A stretch of 64,000 nt of DNA, from contig NZ_JARUBN010000001.1 of NCBI RefSeq assembly GCF_029626265.1, forward strand, positions 4,529,001 through 4,593,000. The letters are read 5' to 3'. Shown in pieces: positions 13,184 to 23,689 of the stretch (position 1 is its first letter; each line of letters starts with the position of its first letter). The position numbers were made by a program, and so were the translations under genes. Origin of the DNA: Micromonospora sp. WMMD1102. GTDB taxonomy: Bacteria; Actinomycetota; Actinomycetes; Mycobacteriales; Micromonosporaceae. The notes beneath the pieces were generated by a model. It had not been told where the DNA came from, did no database searches, and worked only from the letters and a program-made list of their open reading frames with translations.

Positions 13184-14545
13184 TCAGCGCACCGCCTTTC
13201 CGTCCAGTACCGTCGGCTCGCCGCGCAGGAAGGTCGCGACGATCCGGCCGGGCAGGGTGAGCCCGGCGTACGGGGTGTTGCGGCTGCGGCTGGCCTGCTC
13301 GCCCGGGTCGACGGTGCGCCGGGCGGCCGGGTCCACCAGGGTCAGGTTCGCCGGTACCCCCGGTGCGGGGGTCCGGCCGTGCTCGGCCAGCCCGGCGATC
13401 CGGGCCGGCGTCCGGGACATCCGCTCCGCGATCAGGTCCCACCGTTCGCCGAGTACGTCGAGCAGCACCGAGAGCGCCGTCTCCAGCCCGAGCATCCCCG
13501 GCCGGGCGTACGCCCACTCGCACTCCTTGTCCTCCAGCGCGTGCGGGGCGTGGTCGGTGGCGACGACGTCGATGATCCCCTCGACGAGTGCGGCGCGCAG
13601 CGCGGTGACGTCGGCGGCGGTACGCAGCGGCGGGTTCACCTTGAACACCGGGTCGTAACTTGCGCCTGTTCCCGCGCTGTTCGCGAGTGCGGGGCTCGCA
13701 AGCTCACTCCTCCCGCTCACGACCTCGTCGGTGAAGAACAGGTGGTGCGGGGTCACCTCGGCGGTGACCCGGACGCCCCGGGCCTTGGCGTGCCGGAGCA
13801 CCTCGACGCTGCCGGCGGTGGAGAGGTGGCAGACGTGCAACCGGCTGCCGACGTGCTCGGCGAGCAGCACGTCCCGGGCGATGATGGCCTCCTCGGCCAC
13901 CGCCGGCCAGCCGGTCAGGCCGAGCCGGGTGGAGACCTCGCCCTCGTGCATCTGGGCGCCCTCGGTCAGCCGGGGCTCCTCGGCGTGCTGCGCGATCACC
14001 CCGTCGAACGCCTTCACGTACTCCAGGGCCCGGCGCATCAGCCGGGGATCGGCGACGCAGTGCCCGTCGTCGGAGAAGATCCGGACCCGGGCGGCGGACT
14101 CGGCCATCGCGCCCAGCTCGGCCAGGTGCTCGCCGGCCAGCCCGACGGTGACCGCGCCGATCGGCTGCACGTCGACCAGCCCGGCCTCGCGGCCGAGCCG
14201 CCACACCTGCTCGACCACCCCGGCGGTGTCGGCGACCGGCGAGGTGTTCGCCATCGCGCAGACGGCGGTGTAGCCGCCCAGTGCCGCCGCCCGCGAGCCG
14301 GACTCGACCGTCTCGGCGTCCTCCCGGCCCGGTTCGCGCAGGTGGGTGTGCAGGTCGACCAGGCCGGGCAGTGCGACGAGCCCGTCCCCGTCGACCACCC
14401 GGGCTCCCCGGGCGGCCAGGCCGGTTCCGGTCTCGGCGACCACCCCACCGGTCAGCAGCAGGTCGGTCGGCTCGGCGCCGAGCACCCGCACGCCCCGGAT
14501 CAGGTACGCGGCCTCCGGGTCACCCCCGGCCGTCAACTCGGTCAT
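13184..14545 (-). CDS. pyrC: Dihydroorotase
   Basis: Zinc amidohydrolase closing carbamoyl aspartate to dihydroorotate. 453 residues. Metal ligands in [30 protein letters not shown] and [13 protein letters not shown] are present. Between TDEVVS and [13 protein letters not shown] there is an insertion of about 18 residues ([18 protein letters not shown]) not expected in the family; see the separate entry. ATG overlaps the pyrB stop by one base. Confidence 0.96.
   Translation of the reverse strand: MTELTAGGDPEAAYLIRGVRVLGAEPTDLLLTGGVVAETGTGLAARGARVVDGDGLVALPGLVDLHTHLREPGREDAETVESGSRAAALGGYTAVCAMANTSPVADTAGVVEQVWRLGREAGLVDVQPIGAVTVGLAGEHLAELGAMAESAARVRIFSDDGHCVADPRLMRRALEYVKAFDGVIAQHAEEPRLTEGAQMHEGEVSTRLGLTGWPAVAEEAIIARDVLLAEHVGSRLHVCHLSTAGSVEVLRHAKARGVRVTAEVTPHHLFFTDEVVSGRSELASPALANSAGTGASYDPVFKVNPPLRTAADVTALRAALVEGIIDVVATDHAPHALEDKECEWAYARPGMLGLETALSVLLDVLGERWDLIAERMSRTPARIAGLAEHGRTPAPGVPANLTLVDPAARRTVDPGEQASRSRNTPYAGLTLPGRIVATFLRGEPTVLDGKAVR
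13661..13717. repeat. REP-like palindromic insert inside pyrC
   Basis: About 57 bases interrupt pyrC in frame and contain the hairpin GCGAG-TGCGGGG-CTCGC (13683-13699). The word GAGCTTGCGAGC on the minus strand resembles dispersed palindromic elements I recall from Micromonosporaceae genomes. The insert adds about 18 residues between strictly conserved blocks. The mobile-repeat origin is inferred. Confidence 0.5.
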
Positions 14546-15468
14546 CAGTTCATTCCCCCCAGCAGCAGGTACAGGACGGCCATCCGGACGGAGACGCCGT
14601 TGGCGACCTGTTCGACGATCGTGGAGCGGGGCGAGTCGGCCACCTCGGGCGCGATCTCCATCCCGCGGTTCATCGGACCCGGGTGCATCACGATGGCGTG
14701 GTCCGGCAGCCGGGCCATCCGGGGTCCGTCGAGCCCGTAGCGCCGGGCGTACTCCCGGGCGGACGGGAAGAAGGAGTCGGCCATCCGCTCCCGCTGCACC
14801 CGCAGCATCATCACCACGTCCGAGGTGGGCAGCACGGCGTCGAGGTCGTAGGAGACCTCGGTGCCGGGCGCCAGCGCGGTGCCGATGTCGACCGGGATCA
14901 GCGTCGGCGGCCCGACCAGGGTCACCTTGGCGCCCAGGGTGGCCAGCAGCAGCACGTTGGAGCGGGCGACCCGGCTGTGCAGGACGTCCCCGACCACCGC
15001 GACCGAGAGGCCGGCGACCCGGCCGAGCCGGGCCCGCATCGTGTACGCGTCCAGCAGCGCCTGGGTCGGGTGCTCGTGGGTGCCGTCCCCGGCGTTGAGC
15101 ACCGAGCCCTCGACCCAGTTGGCGAGCCGGTGCGGCGCGCCGGAGGCGGGGTGCCGGATCACCACCGCGTCGGCCCCCATCGCCTGGAGGGTCAGCGCGG
15201 TGTCCTTCAGGCTCTCGCCCTTGGAGACGCTGGAGCCCTTGGCCGAGAAGTTGATCACGTCGGCGGAGAGCCGCTTCGCCGCCGCCTCGAAGGAGATCCG
15301 GGTCCGGGTGGAGTCCTCGTAGAAGAGGTTGACCACGGTACGGCCGCGCAGCGCCGGCAGCTTCTTCACCTCGCGGCCGGCCACGGTCGCCATCTCGGCG
15401 GCGGTGTCCAGGATCAGCGTGGCGGTGGCCGCGTCGAGATCCGCCCCGGAAAGCAGGTGTTTGAGCAC
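14545..15468 (-). CDS. pyrB: Aspartate carbamoyltransferase catalytic chain
   Basis: Joins carbamoyl phosphate and aspartate. 307 residues. Carbamoyl phosphate loops [13 protein letters not shown] and HPTQALLDA are intact, with SKGESLKDT (80s loop) supplied across subunits. GTG start overlaps the pyrR stop as TAGTG. No pyrI regulatory chain is present, as usual in actinobacteria. Confidence 0.98.
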   Translation of the reverse strand: MLKHLLSGADLDAATATLILDTAAEMATVAGREVKKLPALRGRTVVNLFYEDSTRTRISFEAAAKRLSADVINFSAKGSSVSKGESLKDTALTLQAMGADAVVIRHPASGAPHRLANWVEGSVLNAGDGTHEHPTQALLDAYTMRARLGRVAGLSVAVVGDVLHSRVARSNVLLLATLGAKVTLVGPPTLIPVDIGTALAPGTEVSYDLDAVLPTSDVVMMLRVQRERMADSFFPSAREYARRYGLDGPRMARLPDHAIVMHPGPMNRGMEIAPEVADSPRSTIVEQVANGVSVRMAVLYLLLGGMN

Positions 15469-16049
15469 TATGCCGCCCCTCCGATCAGCTTGACCTCGTC
15501 GGTGCCGTCGGTCTCGGCGAGGGTCACCTTGACGCTCTCGGCGAGCGCCGTCGGGATGTTCTTCCCGACGTAGTCGGCCCGGATCGGCAGTTCCCGGTGG
15601 CCCCGGTCGACGAGTACGGCGAGCTGCACCGAGCTGGGCCGGCCGAGATCGCCGAGCGCGTCCAGAGCGGCCCGGACGGTCCGGCCGGAGAAGAGGACGT
15701 CGTCGACCAGGATCACCCGTTTGCCGTCGATCCCCTCCGGGGGCACCTGGGTCGGCCCGATCGCGCGGACCGCGTGCCGGCGGAGATCGTCACGGTAGAG
15801 AGTGATATCGAGCACACCTACCGGTACGGCGATGCCTTCGAAGGCGTTGATCCGGGCGGCCAGCCGGCGGGCCAGCGGAGCGCCCCGGGTGGGAATCCCG
15901 AGCAGCACGGTAGCCGCGGCACCCTGGGTCTTCTCCAGGATCTGGTGTGCGATGCGGTCCACCACCCGGGCCAGTTCGGCGCTGGTCAGGATGACCTTCA
16001 CGGACGGTGGTGGGGTCGGCTGCGGCTGGGCAGCCTGCGGGTACGCCAC
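15468..16049 (-). CDS. pyrR: Bifunctional pyr operon regulator / uracil phosphoribosyltransferase
   Basis: RNA-binding regulator of pyrimidine genes with weak UPRTase activity. 193 residues; PRPP-binding motif [18 protein letters not shown] and [15 protein letters not shown] are clear. A longer open frame exists, but the GTG at 16049 has the ribosome site GGGGAAGGGGG immediately upstream, and that stretch is part of a PyrR-type RNA element. First gene of the pyr operon, divergent from bldD. Confidence 0.96.
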   Translation of the reverse strand: MAYPQAAQPQPTPPPSVKVILTSAELARVVDRIAHQILEKTQGAAATVLLGIPTRGAPLARRLAARINAFEGIAVPVGVLDITLYRDDLRRHAVRAIGPTQVPPEGIDGKRVILVDDVLFSGRTVRAALDALGDLGRPSSVQLAVLVDRGHRELPIRADYVGKNIPTALAESVKVTLAETDGTDEVKLIGGAA

Positions 16050-16054
16050 GGCGG

Positions 16055-16093
16055 ACCCCCTTCCCCGCCTCACGGGACGGGTCGTTAAAGGAC
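16055..16093 (-). promoter_or_regulatory. PyrR-binding RNA element overlapping the pyrR ribosome site
   Basis: On the minus strand the leader reads CCTTTAAC, then GTCCCGTGAGGC, then GGGGAAGG just before the pyrR GTG. This matches the known PyrR-binding loop pattern (UUUAA, UCC-GAGAGGC, AAGG). Because it covers the Shine-Dalgarno and no terminator follows, regulation is probably translational repression by PyrR-UMP, as described for mycobacteria. Confidence 0.75.
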
Positions 16094-16250
16094 GTCGGAT
16101 TCCGGCGCTTGCCTCGCGGGGCCTGGGCCGGGGCTCTCGTCACGTTACCACTGGCCACGGCGTCGACCTCGGCGGGCCGCTGACCCTCGGATCAGCGAGT
16201 CGAAACCGCCCGGCCGAACACGATCTTTGTAATAGGTAGGTAACTAGCAC

Positions 16251-16279
16251 TTGACCACGTGTCGTTATCCCCGTACCGT
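16251..16279 (+). promoter_or_regulatory. Candidate sigma-70-type promoter of bldD
   Basis: TTGACC (16251-16256), 17 bases, TACCGT (16274-16279). Transcription would start about 40-45 bases before the bldD ATG. A short GCACT-GGG-AGTGC hairpin (16317-16329) lies over the ribosome site region. A BldD box for autoregulation may be near CCGTCACG, but I cannot confirm it. Confidence 0.55.
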
Positions 16280-16332
16280 CACGCTCCGTAGCGATCGCTG
16301 GGGAGATCCCCGACCAGCACTGGGAGTGCCGA

Positions 16333-16821
16333 ATGCCCTCTGAATACGCCAAGTCGTTGGGCGCGCGCCTGCGCTCTATCCGTCAGCAGCAGGGACTCTC
16401 CCTGCAGGGGGTGGAGGAGAAGTCAAACGGACGGTGGAAAGCCGTCGTGGTCGGCTCGTACGAGCGGGGCGACCGGGCGGTGACGGTGTCCCGTCTCGCC
16501 GAACTCGCGGACTTCTACCGGGTGCCCGTCTCGGAACTGCTGCCCGACGGCAGTGGCGTCCGTCACGAGCCGACGAACAAGATCGTGCTCGACCTCGAAC
16601 GCCTGTACGACGAGGCCTCCGAGGATCTCGCCTACGTCGCCCGCTATGCCCGGGCCATCCAGCAGCAGCGTGGCGACTACAACGGACGGGTGCTGTCGAT
16701 TCGCGCGGACGACCTCCGGGCGCTCGCGATCGTCTACGACTCCTCCCCCTCCGGCCTGATCGAGCGGCTCACCGAGCACGGTGTGCTCGTCGCCGACCCC
16801 CGGGCGCTCTTCGCGTCCTGA
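16333..16821 (+). CDS. bldD: BldD, c-di-GMP-responsive developmental regulator
   Basis: Master repressor of sporulation genes in filamentous actinomycetes, dimerised by tetrameric cyclic di-GMP. 162 residues: N-terminal XRE helix-turn-helix (residues 8-70, LRSIRQQQGLSLQGVEEKS) and a C-terminal domain with the c-di-GMP signature RGD (113-115), 8 residues, RADD (124-127). The Streptomyces form is RGD-X8-RQDD, so ligand binding should be retained. ATG with TGGGAGTG upstream. Stands alone, divergent from the pyr operon. Confidence 0.97.
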   Translation: MPSEYAKSLGARLRSIRQQQGLSLQGVEEKSNGRWKAVVVGSYERGDRAVTVSRLAELADFYRVPVSELLPDGSGVRHEPTNKIVLDLERLYDEASEDLAYVARYARAIQQQRGDYNGRVLSIRADDLRALAIVYDSSPSGLIERLTEHGVLVADPRALFAS

Positions 16822-16830
16822 TCACCCGGC

Positions 16831-16869
16831 CTCGCGGGGTCCGTGCCCACCCGGCGCAGGCCCCGCGAG
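16831..16869 (+). terminator. Terminator-like hairpin after bldD
   Basis: CTCGCGGGG (16831-16839) and CCCCGCGAG (16861-16869) form a perfect 9-bp stem with a 21-base loop, 10 bases after the bldD stop, followed by TCGTTTG. Confidence 0.6.
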
Positions 16870-16880
16870 TCGTTTGCGGT

Positions 16881-16934
16881 CTCGCCCGGCCCCCGCAGTC
16901 TCGCCCGGCCCCCGCACTCTCGCCCGGCCCTCGC
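16881..16934. repeat. 19-bp tandem repeat, 2.8 copies
   Basis: CTCGCCCGGCCCCCGCA(G/C)T is repeated head to tail at 16881-16899 and 16900-16918, with a partial third copy to 16934. Non-coding, in the bldD-nusB spacer. Confidence 0.75.
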
Positions 16935-16960
16935 GTGCTGGCAGGGCTACCTCGACGCGG

Positions 16961-17253
16961 AGACTGTCGAGCTGCCCCGCCTGTGCGCCCACCCACCTGG
17001 CCGTCCGCAACTCCAGGCAGAGCTGTCGAGCTGCCCCACCCGTGCGCCCACCCACATGGCCGTGCGCGCCCCGGCGGAGCCGGCGTCGCCGGGCCAACGG
17101 GGACGCCGGCGTTCAGCGGGAGCGCAGACGGGGCAGCTCGACAGTCTCCACCACAGACAACCCACGGCGGCCGAGAACCCACGTCGACAGAACTGCCCTC
17201 CGCGGCCCAACCGCCCCGGACATGCGGAGTCGCGGAACAAGTCAGCTCGACAG
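16961..17253. repeat. Direct and inverted repeat cluster in the bldD-nusB spacer
   Basis: A unit of about 41 bases beginning CTGTCGAGCTGCCCC and ending CACCTGGCCGT or CACATGGCCGT occurs at 16964-17004 and 17023-17063. An inverted copy of its first part lies at 17122-17147, giving a perfect 18-bp inverted repeat (16961-16978 with 17130-17147). A shorter inverted piece CAGCTCGACAG is at 17243-17253. The 486-base spacer 16822-17307 has no credible gene; short frames there read through the repeats only. Confidence 0.75.
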
Positions 17254-17307
17254 CCAGCCTCGATCGGCCGCGCCGCGCCCTGGCGGCGGGCAGCGCCGGG
17301 CTACGGC

Positions 17308-17742
17308 TCAGCGGGTGGCGTACTCGGCGATCCGGCCAAGCAGGCCGTTGAGGAACCGGGGCGAGTCGTCGGTCGACATCTGCCGGGCCAACTCCACCGC
17401 CTCGCTGATCGCCACCGCGTCGTCGATCTCCTCGACGTAGAGCAGCTCGTAGATGGCGATCCGGGCGAGGTTACGGTCGACCACCGGCATCCGGTCCAGC
17501 GTCCAGCCCTCGGCGTAGCTGTCGATCAACTCGTCGATCCGGGCCTGGTTCTCCGCCACGCCCTCGATCAACCCGACCGCGTAGCCCAGGTGCTCGGGGT
17601 GCGGCCGTTCCAACCGCTGGAGATAGCCGGTCAACACCTCGGCCACCGGCCGGGCCCGCAGGTCCGCCTCGTAGAGGACGTCCAGGGCCCGCTTGCGCGC
17701 CTTGCGGCGGGCCGGCATCTGCTGTTTGGGGCCCTCCGCCAT
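17308..17742 (-). CDS. nusB: Transcription antitermination protein NusB
   Basis: Binds boxA RNA with NusE (S10) to promote antitermination on rRNA operons. 144 residues; typical segments are ARKRALDVLYEADLR, VDRNLARIAIYELLY and AVELARQMSTDDSPRFLNGLLG. The open frame runs back through efp, but ATG at 17742 overlaps the efp stop by one base and gives the normal length. Confidence 0.97.
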   Translation of the reverse strand: MAEGPKQQMPARRKARKRALDVLYEADLRARPVAEVLTGYLQRLERPHPEHLGYAVGLIEGVAENQARIDELIDSYAEGWTLDRMPVVDRNLARIAIYELLYVEEIDDAVAISEAVELARQMSTDDSPRFLNGLLGRIAEYATR

Positions 17743-18299
17743 CAGGCTCGGCCGAGATAGCGGCCGTCGCGGGTGTCGACCTTGATCTTCTCGCCGGTGG
17801 TGATGAAGAGCGGCACCTGGACGGTGGCCCCGGTCTCGACGGTCGCCGGCTTGTTGCCACCGGTCGAGCGGTCGCCCTGAAGGCCCGGCTCGGTGTAGGT
17901 GATCTCCAGCACGACGCTTGTCGGCAACTCGACGTAGAGCGGCACGCCCTCGTGGGTGGCGACGATCGCCTCGGCCTCGGGCAGCAGGTAGTTGGCCGCC
18001 TCGCCGACCGTGCCGCCGGGCACCGGGATCTGGTCGAACGTCTCCAGGTCCATGAAGACGTAGTCCTCGCCGTCGGCGTAGAGGTACTGCATGGTCCGCT
18101 TGTCGACGGTGGCCGTGTCGACCTTGGTGCCCGCGTTGAACGTCTTGTCCACCACCTTGCCGGACAGCACGTTCTTCAGCGTGGTGCGCACGAAGGCCCC
18201 ACCCTTGCCGGGCTTGACGTGCTGGAACTCCACGACGGACCAGAGTTCGCCGTCGAGGTTGAGGACCAGACCGTTCTTCAGGTCGTTGGTGGTGGCCAT
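17742..18299 (-). CDS. efp: Elongation factor P
   Basis: Relieves ribosome stalling at polyproline stretches; relevant here because several proteins of this window have long proline runs. 185 residues, three beta-barrel domains. The loop tip [10 protein letters not shown] carries the lysine at the modification position. ATG with AGGCAGGA upstream. The 100-base gap to aroQ should carry its promoter. Confidence 0.98.
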   Translation of the reverse strand: MATTNDLKNGLVLNLDGELWSVVEFQHVKPGKGGAFVRTTLKNVLSGKVVDKTFNAGTKVDTATVDKRTMQYLYADGEDYVFMDLETFDQIPVPGGTVGEAANYLLPEAEAIVATHEGVPLYVELPTSVVLEITYTEPGLQGDRSTGGNKPATVETGATVQVPLFITTGEKIKVDTRDGRYLGRA

Positions 18300-18399
18300 T
18301 TCCTGCCTTGATCTTCAATACGGGCGGACGGACCCGGCAAGTCTACAAGCAGCGTCCAGTTGATGATGACCAGCCCGTTTCACCGACGCGGGAGGCCGG

Positions 18400-20056
<1,657 letters not shown>

Positions 20057-20244
20057 CCGCCGCTCAGCCTTGCCGCGATCCGCTCATCACGCAGGGTGAC
20101 GTCGGCGCCAGTTGCCGGTATCCGGTCGTGCCGATGACAGGTGCTACACGAGGTCGCACGCCTTGAGCAGCCCGTCGACTGGAGGTTCGACTCGATGTCG
20201 AAGACGTGACTTCGGTCAGTGTCCTGGACCGGTCCCCGCCTCTG

Positions 20245-20400
20245 GCGTGCGTGGCTGGTAGCGGCCGGGTGCGAAGCCCAGGGGGTAGCCCAAGGGGGCA
20301 CCCGCTCCGACCGGTGTCACAGGTGAGGGGAAGACCGAAAGGGTGAACCTGAATGAACCAGTGGTGATGCCTCGTTACGGCAAACTCCCCAGGACAGATC
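20245..20400 (+). other. Possible group II intron 5' fragment
   Basis: The segment running GTGCGTGGCTGGTAGCGGC ... AGGTGAGGGGAAGACCGAAA ... GTGAACCTGAATGAACC ... GCCTCGTTACGG resembles, from memory, the 5' domain of actinobacterial group II introns. No reverse transcriptase frame and no domain V hairpin follow, so at most a decayed fragment is present. Confidence 0.4.
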
Positions 20401-20472
20401 TATCCGTGGCCCAGGGCGCTGATAACAATTTCCTCGCTCTCGGCCGGGAAGGGCTGCTGGCGGGTCACCATA

Positions 20473-20850
20473 TCAGGGCCCTTCGTGCATGCCAGGAATG
20501 GTTTCCCCACAATTTGTGCCGTCCGGGGCCGCGACGGAATAGTGCGTCCATCCTGTGACGCCGGTAGCGAAGTTATTTCCGTAAAGCCACCCTCCTCCTC
20601 CAATCTGGAAAACGCAGAAGACCTGGCCTGGATATCCAAGACCGAGGACGGTGCTGTTGAAGTTCGGCTCGCGCCGGATCCTCGCGCCTGACTCGACGAA
20701 GTGATACGTTTTCCCGACCGCCAAGGCAGCGGTTGAGCTGCCAGCCGAAGTTGTCTCGGCTGCCGCCACGGCGACGGTGGCGGTCAGGCTGAGGAGGCAC
20801 GCTGCAGTGATTACCATTCCTCGGCGTAACAGCTTCGAGATTGTTCGCAT
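20473..20850 (-). CDS. Small secreted protein with SH3-like fold
   Basis: 125 residues. The ATG at 20850 follows GGGAGGGGATCA, a strong ribosome site, although the frame is open further. The N-terminus is a signal peptide (basic MRTISKLLRR, hydrophobic core, AVAAAE cut site near residue 30). The mature part reads ARIRREPNFNSTVLGLGY, VFCVFQIGGGGWLYG and GVTGWTHYSV, as in bacterial SH3 domains of cell wall-associated or small secreted proteins; two Cys could form a disulfide. The gene is visibly AT-richer than its neighbours and lies among relics, so recent transfer is likely. Confidence 0.75.
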   Translation of the reverse strand: MRTISKLLRRGMVITAACLLSLTATVAVAAAETTSAGSSTAALAVGKTYHFVESGARIRREPNFNSTVLGLGYPGQVFCVFQIGGGGWLYGNNFATGVTGWTHYSVAAPDGTNCGETIPGMHEGP

Positions 20851-20958
20851 TGATCCCCTCCCATGGTCGACTGGACTGCCAGCAGTCCCTTCGGCAGCAA
20901 GTCGACCACGAGGCGACTTCAAACTGGCGTCACCGGGCCTCGCACGGGCGTTCTAACA

Positions 20959-21350
20959 TCATGAAGCGAGTCGGAGGATGGTGAAGGGCCGTGTCATGTT
21001 GCGGCTGGCCCCAGCGGGTGGCTTCGGTGGTGTCGCGGCGTCCGGCCAGGCGTATGGCGTTGATGGCCCAGGTTGCACATGGAGGCCAGGACGTGGGGTC
21101 CGTTGTGGGTACGGACTCTGCTGGCGTCTTCGCGGTAGCAGGTGTCTCTGATCCAGTGCAGTGATTCGATGGCAGGGTGGTCCTGGTGCAAGGCGGCGAC
21201 CTGGGCGGGCGTGGCCTGCTCGGAGTGTGGCTGGCCACGCCGATGTTGGGCGGCGGCGCTCAGGTGCCGACCGGTGGTGTCGGTGACGGAGCGTTCGATC
21301 AGCCAAACCGAGTGGCGTCGACGGCGGCGACCGGCTCGGCACGGCGGAGT
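20959..21350 (-). pseudogene. ISAs1-type transposase relic
   Basis: The C-terminal part (about 120 codons) of a DDE transposase: WLIERSVTDTTG, then HPAIESLHWIRDTCYREDAS, VRTHNGPHVLASMCNL, and after a frameshift AINAIRLAGRRDTTEATRW. One extra G after CAACCTG and another after CGCTGG break the frame; without them it would end at a TGA at 20959. The N-terminal two thirds are missing, cut off next to the aroK stop. Terminal inverted repeats were not found. Confidence 0.8.
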
Positions 21351-21352
21351 CG

Positions 21353-21868
21353 TCAGCCGACCCGGTCGCCGGCCAGCCCGGCCAAGATCTCCTCGGCCAC
21401 CTGCTGCGGGGTTCGCCCGTCGGTGACGACGGTCCAGGTGGCCACCTCGGTGTAGAGCGGACGCCGCTGGTCGAGCAGGTGTTTCAGGGTGGCCCGGGGG
21501 TTGATCGCGAGCAGCGGCCGGCCGGTGCCCAGGCCGACCCGCTTGACCGCGTCCGGCAGCTCGACCGAGAGGTGGATTACCCGGTGCCTGGCCAGGGCGG
21601 TCCTGTTCTCCTTGGCGAGGACCGCGCCGCCGCCGAGCGCCAGCACTCCGTCGAAGGAGGCCAGCGCGTCCGCCACCGCAGCCCGTTCCAGGGTCCGGAA
21701 GTGTTCCTCGCCGTCGTCGACGAAGATTTCCGGGATCGGCTTGCCGGCCGTCGCCTCGATGTCGCGGTCGGTGTCCCGAAAGTCGACGCCGAGACCCTTG
21801 GCGACCAGCAGCCCGGTGCTGGTCTTGCCGGCGCCCATCACGCCGACCAGGACACAGACGGGCGCCAT
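21353..21868 (-). CDS. aroK: Shikimate kinase
   Basis: Phosphorylates shikimate with ATP. 171 residues: P-loop GVMGAGKTSTG (residues 9-19), DTDRDIEA (shikimate binding), ALGGGAVL and the LID with GRPLLA. ATG overlaps the aroC stop by one base. Downstream it would normally run into aroB, but the insertion of relic DNA begins within 5 bases of its stop. Confidence 0.97.
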   Translation of the reverse strand: MAPVCVLVGVMGAGKTSTGLLVAKGLGVDFRDTDRDIEATAGKPIPEIFVDDGEEHFRTLERAAVADALASFDGVLALGGGAVLAKENRTALARHRVIHLSVELPDAVKRVGLGTGRPLLAINPRATLKHLLDQRRPLYTEVATWTVVTDGRTPQQVAEEILAGLAGDRVG

Positions 21869-23046
21869 CAGCGGATCACCAGGTTGTCCAGGTAGCCGGC
21901 GAGGTTGCGGCGGACCTCGGCAACCGAATCGCCACCGAACTTCTCCAGCGCCGCCTCGGCCAGCACCAGCGCGACCATCGTCTCGGCGACGATAGCGGCG
22001 GCCGGTACGGCGCAGACGTCGGAGCGCTGGTTGATCGCGGTCGCCGGCTCGCCCGTCGCCACGTCCACGGTGGAGAGTGCACGGTTCAGCGAGGAGATCG
22101 GCTTCATCGCGGCGCGTACCCGCAGCGGCTCGCCGGTGGTGATCCCGCCCTCCAGGCCGCCGGCCCGGTCGGTGACCCGGCGTACCCCGGTGGCGGTCGG
22201 GACGATCTCGTCGTGCGCCACCGAGCCCCGGGACCGGGCCTGCTGCCAGGCGTCGCCGATCTCCACACCCTTGATCGCCTGGATCGACATCAGCGCGGCG
22301 GCGAGCCGGGCGTCGATCTTGCGGTCCCACTGCACGTGACTGCCCAGCCCCGGCGGCACGCCGTAGGCCAACACCTCGACGATGCCGCCGAGGGTGTCGG
22401 CGTCGGCTTTGGCGGCGTCCACCTCGGCGACCATCCGGGCGCTCGCCTCCGGGTCGAGGCAGCGCAGCGGGTCGGCGTCGATCCGCTCGGCGTCCTCGGG
22501 GCGGGGCTGGAGGCCCGGCTTGGCGGCGACCGAGCCGAGTTCCACGACGTGCGAGACGATCTCGATGCCGAGCGCCTGCCGGAGCAGGGACCGGGCGACG
22601 GTGCCGACCGCGACCCGGGCGGCGGTCTCCCGGGCGCTGGCCCGCTCCAGGATCGGCCGGGCGTCGGTGTGGCCGTACTTCTGCATGCCGGCCAGGTCGG
22701 CGTGCCCGGGACGGGGGCGGGTCAGGGGCGCGTTCCGCGACTGCCCGGCCAGCACCTCCGCGTCGACCGGATCGGCCGCCATCACGGTCTGCCACTTCGG
22801 CCACTCGGAGTTGCCGACCCGGATCGCCACCGGGCTGCCCAGGGTCCGGCCGTGCCGGAGACCGCCGACGATCTCGACCTCGTCCCGCTCGAACGCCATC
22901 CGGGCGCCCCGGCCGTAGCCGAGCCGGCGACGGCCCAACTGGTGGACGATCTCCTCGCTGGTCACCTCGATCCCGGCCGGCAACCCTTCGAGCACCGCCA
23001 CCAGGGCGGGTCCATGCGACTCTCCCGCCGTCAACCAGCGCAACAC
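21868..23046 (-). CDS. aroC: Chorismate synthase
   Basis: FMN-dependent last step of the shikimate pathway. 392 residues with the signatures GESHGPAL near the N-terminus, [32 protein letters not shown] and the end [15 protein letters not shown] start at 23046. In relatives aroE precedes it; here a 5.3 kb block of mostly relic DNA lies between aroE and aroC. A 5' copy of this gene persists near 20 kb. Confidence 0.98.
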   Translation of the reverse strand: MLRWLTAGESHGPALVAVLEGLPAGIEVTSEEIVHQLGRRRLGYGRGARMAFERDEVEIVGGLRHGRTLGSPVAIRVGNSEWPKWQTVMAADPVDAEVLAGQSRNAPLTRPRPGHADLAGMQKYGHTDARPILERASARETAARVAVGTVARSLLRQALGIEIVSHVVELGSVAAKPGLQPRPEDAERIDADPLRCLDPEASARMVAEVDAAKADADTLGGIVEVLAYGVPPGLGSHVQWDRKIDARLAAALMSIQAIKGVEIGDAWQQARSRGSVAHDEIVPTATGVRRVTDRAGGLEGGITTGEPLRVRAAMKPISSLNRALSTVDVATGEPATAINQRSDVCAVPAAAIVAETMVALVLAEAALEKFGGDSVAEVRRNLAGYLDNLVIR

Positions 23047-23660
23047 GACAGCAACCCTCTCCTCGTGACGACCGGGCCGGCCGCCCGCCGGTCAAGTTTG
23101 ACACGGGCCCTGCGCGCTCCCGGACCGCCGGCCGTACCGTCCCGCCCTACGGACCGGCAGGTCCCGACGGCTCGGGCGGCTGGTCGGCACGTTCCTGGTC
23201 GGCGAGCCGGTGCAGTTGGCCGTCGGCCCGGACCGACCCTGTCGACTCCAACACCCAAGCACGACACGCCGGCCCTGTAGCAGCCACGATCAGGGAGAGG
23301 CCGACGCCGAACCCGGCGGCGAGGACCGGCACACCAGGGGCGCTACGCCGACCTGCTCATCGTCGGCATCGAGAAACACCTGGCCAACTACCCGCAGCTC
23401 TACAGCCGCGTCGGGTTCGTACACCGCCTCCGGGATGCGCGCCGATCGCGGCATAAGCGGGTGCCGTTCAGGCTCCAGGCTCGGCCTTAGAGCTTGGCGA
23501 TCCCGTCCGTGTTCGAACGGTATCGGCGCGCCCGTGCGACGGCCGGCCACAGCCTGTGTGGCGCAACAGGCTGGCGGCGCGGGTGTGTGTGAGGTCATGT
23601 CGCTACGGCCGGGTTTGACCCTGACCCAGGGGCAACCCTTGAGCATGGCAGCATGACCAA
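23047..23660. other. Gene-poor spacer with coding scraps
   Basis: No intact gene. The minus-strand frame 23147-23332 has one hydrophobic stretch (LAAGFGVGLSLIVAATG) but no clear ribosome site. On the plus strand, 23338-23490 reads as a protein-like scrap, YADLLIVGIEKHLANYPQL then YSRVGFVHRLR, without a start; I do not recognise it. TTGACC at 23615-23620 with partial dyad CTGACCCAGGGGCAACCC may be the old promoter/operator of the MerR relic. Confidence 0.45.
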
Positions 23661-23689
23661 TGAAACCAGTGGTGTGGAGGTAGCCGGAT

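Noticed and set aside
17308..18318. 336-codon frame joining efp and nusB regions
   Set aside because: The first 190 codons are the wrong frame of efp; nusB begins at 17742.
20994..21191. 65-codon minus-strand frame as an independent small gene
   Set aside because: It is the middle part of the frameshifted transposase relic.
21353..23104. 583-codon frame fused to aroK
   Set aside because: The upstream part is the off-frame shadow of aroC; AroK starts at 21868.
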